Source: Ruminococcus sp. UBA1409 (GTDB lineage: Bacteria; Bacillota; Clostridia; Oscillospirales; Ruminococcaceae). From it: DNA of 64,000 nucleotides. Every line of letters starts with the position of its first letter. Position 1 is the stretch's first letter. A program made the translations under genes and the position numbers. Shown here one piece after another: positions 62,443 through 64,000 of this stretch. Below the pieces are notes generated by a model. It was not told where the DNA came from. It saw only the letters and a program-made list of their open reading frames with translations, and searched no databases. The stretch is taken from assembly GCA_002305045.1 (NCBI GenBank), contig DBPX01000020.1, positions 12,791 through 76,790 on the forward strand, given 5' to 3'.

Positions 62443-62808
62443 TCAGCGCTCCTTTCTGAACCGGTCGATCATGCTTTGCAGCGCATCAATCTCTTTTTGG
62501 GTCATGCTGCGATGTTTGGTAAAAGCAGCCACAAACGCGGGCAGGGAGCCTTCAAACTTTTTCTCCACCAGCTCGTCGATTTCCGCCGCCTGTACCGCAT
62601 CCTTGGAAACCAGGGAGCGCACCACCGAATGTTCGTTTTGCAGTATGCCCCGCTGAGAAAGGCGCTTGATCACCGTATAGGTGGTGGAAGGCTTCCATCC
62701 CAGTTTTTCTCTGCAAAGATTGACCAGCTCCCCGCTGGAGATGGGCTCGTTTTCCCATAAGATCAGACAAAAACGATATTCGCTCTCAAATACTTTTGGG
62801 GTATCCAT
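62443..62808 (-). CDS. BlaI/MecI-family repressor
   Basis: A 121-residue winged-helix repressor. MDTPKVFESEYRFCLILWENEPISSGELV begins the DNA-binding part; the recognition helix region is WKPSTTYTVIKRLSQRGIL, and the C-terminal dimer helix follows FEGSLPAFVAAF. In the family, cleavage by the activated M56 partner relieves repression. Its gene ends 1 base before blaR1 and includes that gene's AAGGAG. Two palindromes on its own promoter indicate autorepression. The ATG at 62808 is chosen over an upstream start that would lie in the operator. Confidence 0.9.
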   Translation of the reverse strand: MDTPKVFESEYRFCLILWENEPISSGELVNLCREKLGWKPSTTYTVIKRLSQRGILQNEHSVVRSLVSKDAVQAAEIDELVEKKFEGSLPAFVAAFTKHRSMTQKEIDALQSMIDRFRKER

Positions 62809-62827
62809 CTGTCCTGCCTCACTTTCG

Positions 62828-62880
62828 TCTAATGCATTAGAGTACACACATAGTCTAACGCATTAGACTATACTTGTCAA
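62828..62880 (-). promoter_or_regulatory. blaI-blaR1-like promoter and paired operators
   Basis: On the minus strand TTGACA (62875-62880), 17 bp, TAGACT. TAGTCTAA-N4-TTAGACTA (62851-62870) lies between -35 and -10. TCTAATGCATTAGA (62828-62841), a perfect palindrome, lies downstream of the -10. Both share TCTAA-N4-TTAGA. This matches the two-operator plan of BlaI-controlled systems. Confidence 0.82.
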
Positions 62881-62902
62881 TGGCTCAACAACAGTTTTGA
62901 GG

Positions 62903-62944
62903 AAAAAATAAGCCGTCCGCAGATTTTGAATACCTGCGGACGGC
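62903..62944 (-). terminator. Terminator of the diguanylate cyclase gene
   Basis: An 11-bp perfect stem (GCCGTCCGCAG / CTGCGGACGGC) followed on the minus strand by TTATTTTTT. Confidence 0.85.
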
Positions 62945-63003
62945 AAAAATAAGATACCGATATGCTTTTTGGTTGTGGTTGTTCTGCATCTATGGGTTGG
63001 ATA

Positions 63004-63966
63004 TTATTCAGAACGGGAGCGTCTGTCATATTCCTTTCTGCTGTAATGGTCGCGTTTGTGCTGATACATAAGGGCATCAGCCTCCTCAAGCTGTTCTTGT
63101 ATATGGATACCGCTCTGAGCAGGTCTCCACGAAATTCCAACAGAACAGCTGATCTGATTTTTCGCCATACCCTCTTCCACAGCTGCAACGGCAGAGCGAA
63201 AGGTATTTTCATCCGTGGTATCATCCATCACCACAAATTCATCTCCGCCAATTCGGTATACCTTGTCCTGAAAGATCTGTTGCAGCTCCTTTGCGGCACT
63301 ACGGATTAAATCATCGCCGGTGCTATGTCCATAACGGTCATTTGCTTTCTTCAGTCCATTGAGATCAAAACAGGCAATCCCGATTCCACTCCCGCTACAG
63401 CTCAACAGAGTATCCATTACCTGATGAAATTTGTTGCGGTTATACAGCCCTGTCAGTGAATCTTCATAGCTCATTCGTTCCAGTGCGGCTATCTGTGCCG
63501 CAATTTGTTTCTTTTGAATCTCAATTTGTTCTTGCAGATATTGATAGGATTGGTTGGCCATTTTTGTGGGAAAACCGACATCTCCCTCCATCATTTCACT
63601 GTAAGGGTTGGAAATATGAATGTGACAACAGAGAAAACGCTGCTCAGACCAGCGAAAAACGGTGGTAATGCGCTGATGTACCCGTAGGCTGATTTGGGTA
63701 GAGGCATCAGTGGCAATCCACAGCCTACCACTGCATAGATAGGTGTCGGGAGAAATCTGTAGCGTATGGTACTGTTCGTCGGTGATATTGCATTTGGGTA
63801 CCTGTCCGATAAACTGTCGGAAGATCTTGGATACTGTTTTTAGACCCGCCGCGTATTCCTCTTCGCCGGTACCCAGCCAAACAATATCCTCATCCAGCAG
63901 TTGTATCACAGCTTCTACATCGTTTTCGCCGTAATATTTGTGTAACATAAAACTGGTGAGATTCAT
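63004..63966 (-). CDS. Diguanylate cyclase with N-terminal SnoaL-like sensor (5' end may lie outside window)
   Basis: At least 320 residues. The N-terminal part (1-125) looks like an NTF2/SnoaL-type fold (MLHKYYGENDVEAVIQLLDEDIVWLGTG). A coiled-coil linker follows (about 138-165), then a GGDEF domain (about 170-305) with DSLTGLYNRNKF, FDLNGLKKANDRYGH and the intact active site RIGGDEFVV. No RxxD inhibitory site is evident before GGDEF. It should make c-di-GMP from GTP in the cytoplasm. The frame remains open to the window edge, so the ATG at 63966 may be internal. Confidence 0.85.
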   Translation of the reverse strand: MNLTSFMLHKYYGENDVEAVIQLLDEDIVWLGTGEEEYAAGLKTVSKIFRQFIGQVPKCNITDEQYHTLQISPDTYLCSGRLWIATDASTQISLRVHQRITTVFRWSEQRFLCCHIHISNPYSEMMEGDVGFPTKMANQSYQYLQEQIEIQKKQIAAQIAALERMSYEDSLTGLYNRNKFHQVMDTLLSCSGSGIGIACFDLNGLKKANDRYGHSTGDDLIRSAAKELQQIFQDKVYRIGGDEFVVMDDTTDENTFRSAVAAVEEGMAKNQISCSVGISWRPAQSGIHIQEQLEEADALMYQHKRDHYSRKEYDRRSRSE

Positions 63967-64000
63967 GGCTTGCTGTTGTGCCGACGATTTTGCATCCGAA

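Noticed and set aside
59604..62808. A beta-lactam resistance operon
   Set aside because: The sensor lacks a recognisable penicillin-binding domain and no beta-lactamase or PBP2a gene is nearby.

Overview
The window looks like DNA from anaerobic, low-oxygen-adapted Firmicutes of the class Clostridia, probably gut Oscillospirales. Supporting signs are SpoVT, a rubredoxin/superoxide-reductase pair, a CIRCE-controlled groESL operon, a FeoB-associated Cys-rich peptide, a BlaI/BlaR1 pair and perfect sigma-A promoters. No species can be named from the sequence alone. It is probably not one continuous genome. Genes in about 1-37.4 kb favour ATA, AGG/AGA, CTT and GTC/GTA. Genes in about 40-64 kb favour ATT/ATC, CGC/CGG, CTG and GTG. 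Both halves carry housekeeping genes (rpsF-ssb-rpsR and groESL against purL, mtaB and feoB). The seam (37.4-40.0 kb) holds a GNAT gene that has lost its 5' end, a fragment that looks like mobile-element DNA, a Nudix gene, an ANT(6)-type aminoglycoside resistance gene and a decayed transposase. Either the contig is a chimera joined through a shared mobile element, or a very large island was acquired; I favour the chimera.

First half. 1-5.4 kb: a DivIVA-like coiled-coil protein (cut by the window edge), two membrane-bound EAL-domain c-di-GMP proteins and a YwaF-type membrane protein. 5.5-7.8 kb: spoVT, a 190-bp cloverleaf-like palindromic element and a SipW-like signal peptidase relative. 7.9-12.1 kb: rpsF-ssb-rpsR, a MutS-like ATPase, and rubredoxin plus superoxide reductase. 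12.1-15.8 kb: a frameshifted comEC, a PdaA-like deacetylase lipoprotein and a second palindromic element. 15.9-23.3 kb: an AraC regulator divergent from a six-gene operon (sugar dehydrogenase, Zn dehydrogenase, uxaB, uxaA, amidohydrolase/lactonase, fucU). This operon can be read as a complete L-galactose to KDG route and is the best candidate system in the window. 23.3-26.9 kb: a two-gene ABC transporter with a perfect operator, then an AT-rich NERD-domain gene. 27-32.7 kb: response regulator, acidic membrane-tail protein, HtrA protease, then groES-groEL. 33.3-36.8 kb: a CBM9-containing surface protein and a type-B carboxylesterase.

Second half. 40.1-43.9 kb: a DUF362/ferredoxin protein behind a MerR-type promoter, a cytoplasmic sulfatase and an EEP-family phosphodiesterase. 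44.0-46.3 kb: two tandem FemAB-like aminoacyltransferases. 46.5-51.4 kb: purL, and divergently a DUF4430 protein with an ECF S-component. 51.5-55.0 kb: a DUF2461 protein, an HPr-like protein lacking the phosphorylatable His, and a two-AAA-domain ATPase. 55.3-59.5 kb: mtaB and the feoA-feoB iron-uptake operon with two matching palindromic operators. 59.6-64 kb: a BlaR1-like sensor with a very large external domain, its BlaI repressor and operators, and a diguanylate cyclase at the edge.

Regulatory logic is unusually legible here: several promoters have their operators placed exactly on the -10 or the spacer. I saw no CRISPR array, no rRNA, no tRNA and no phage module.
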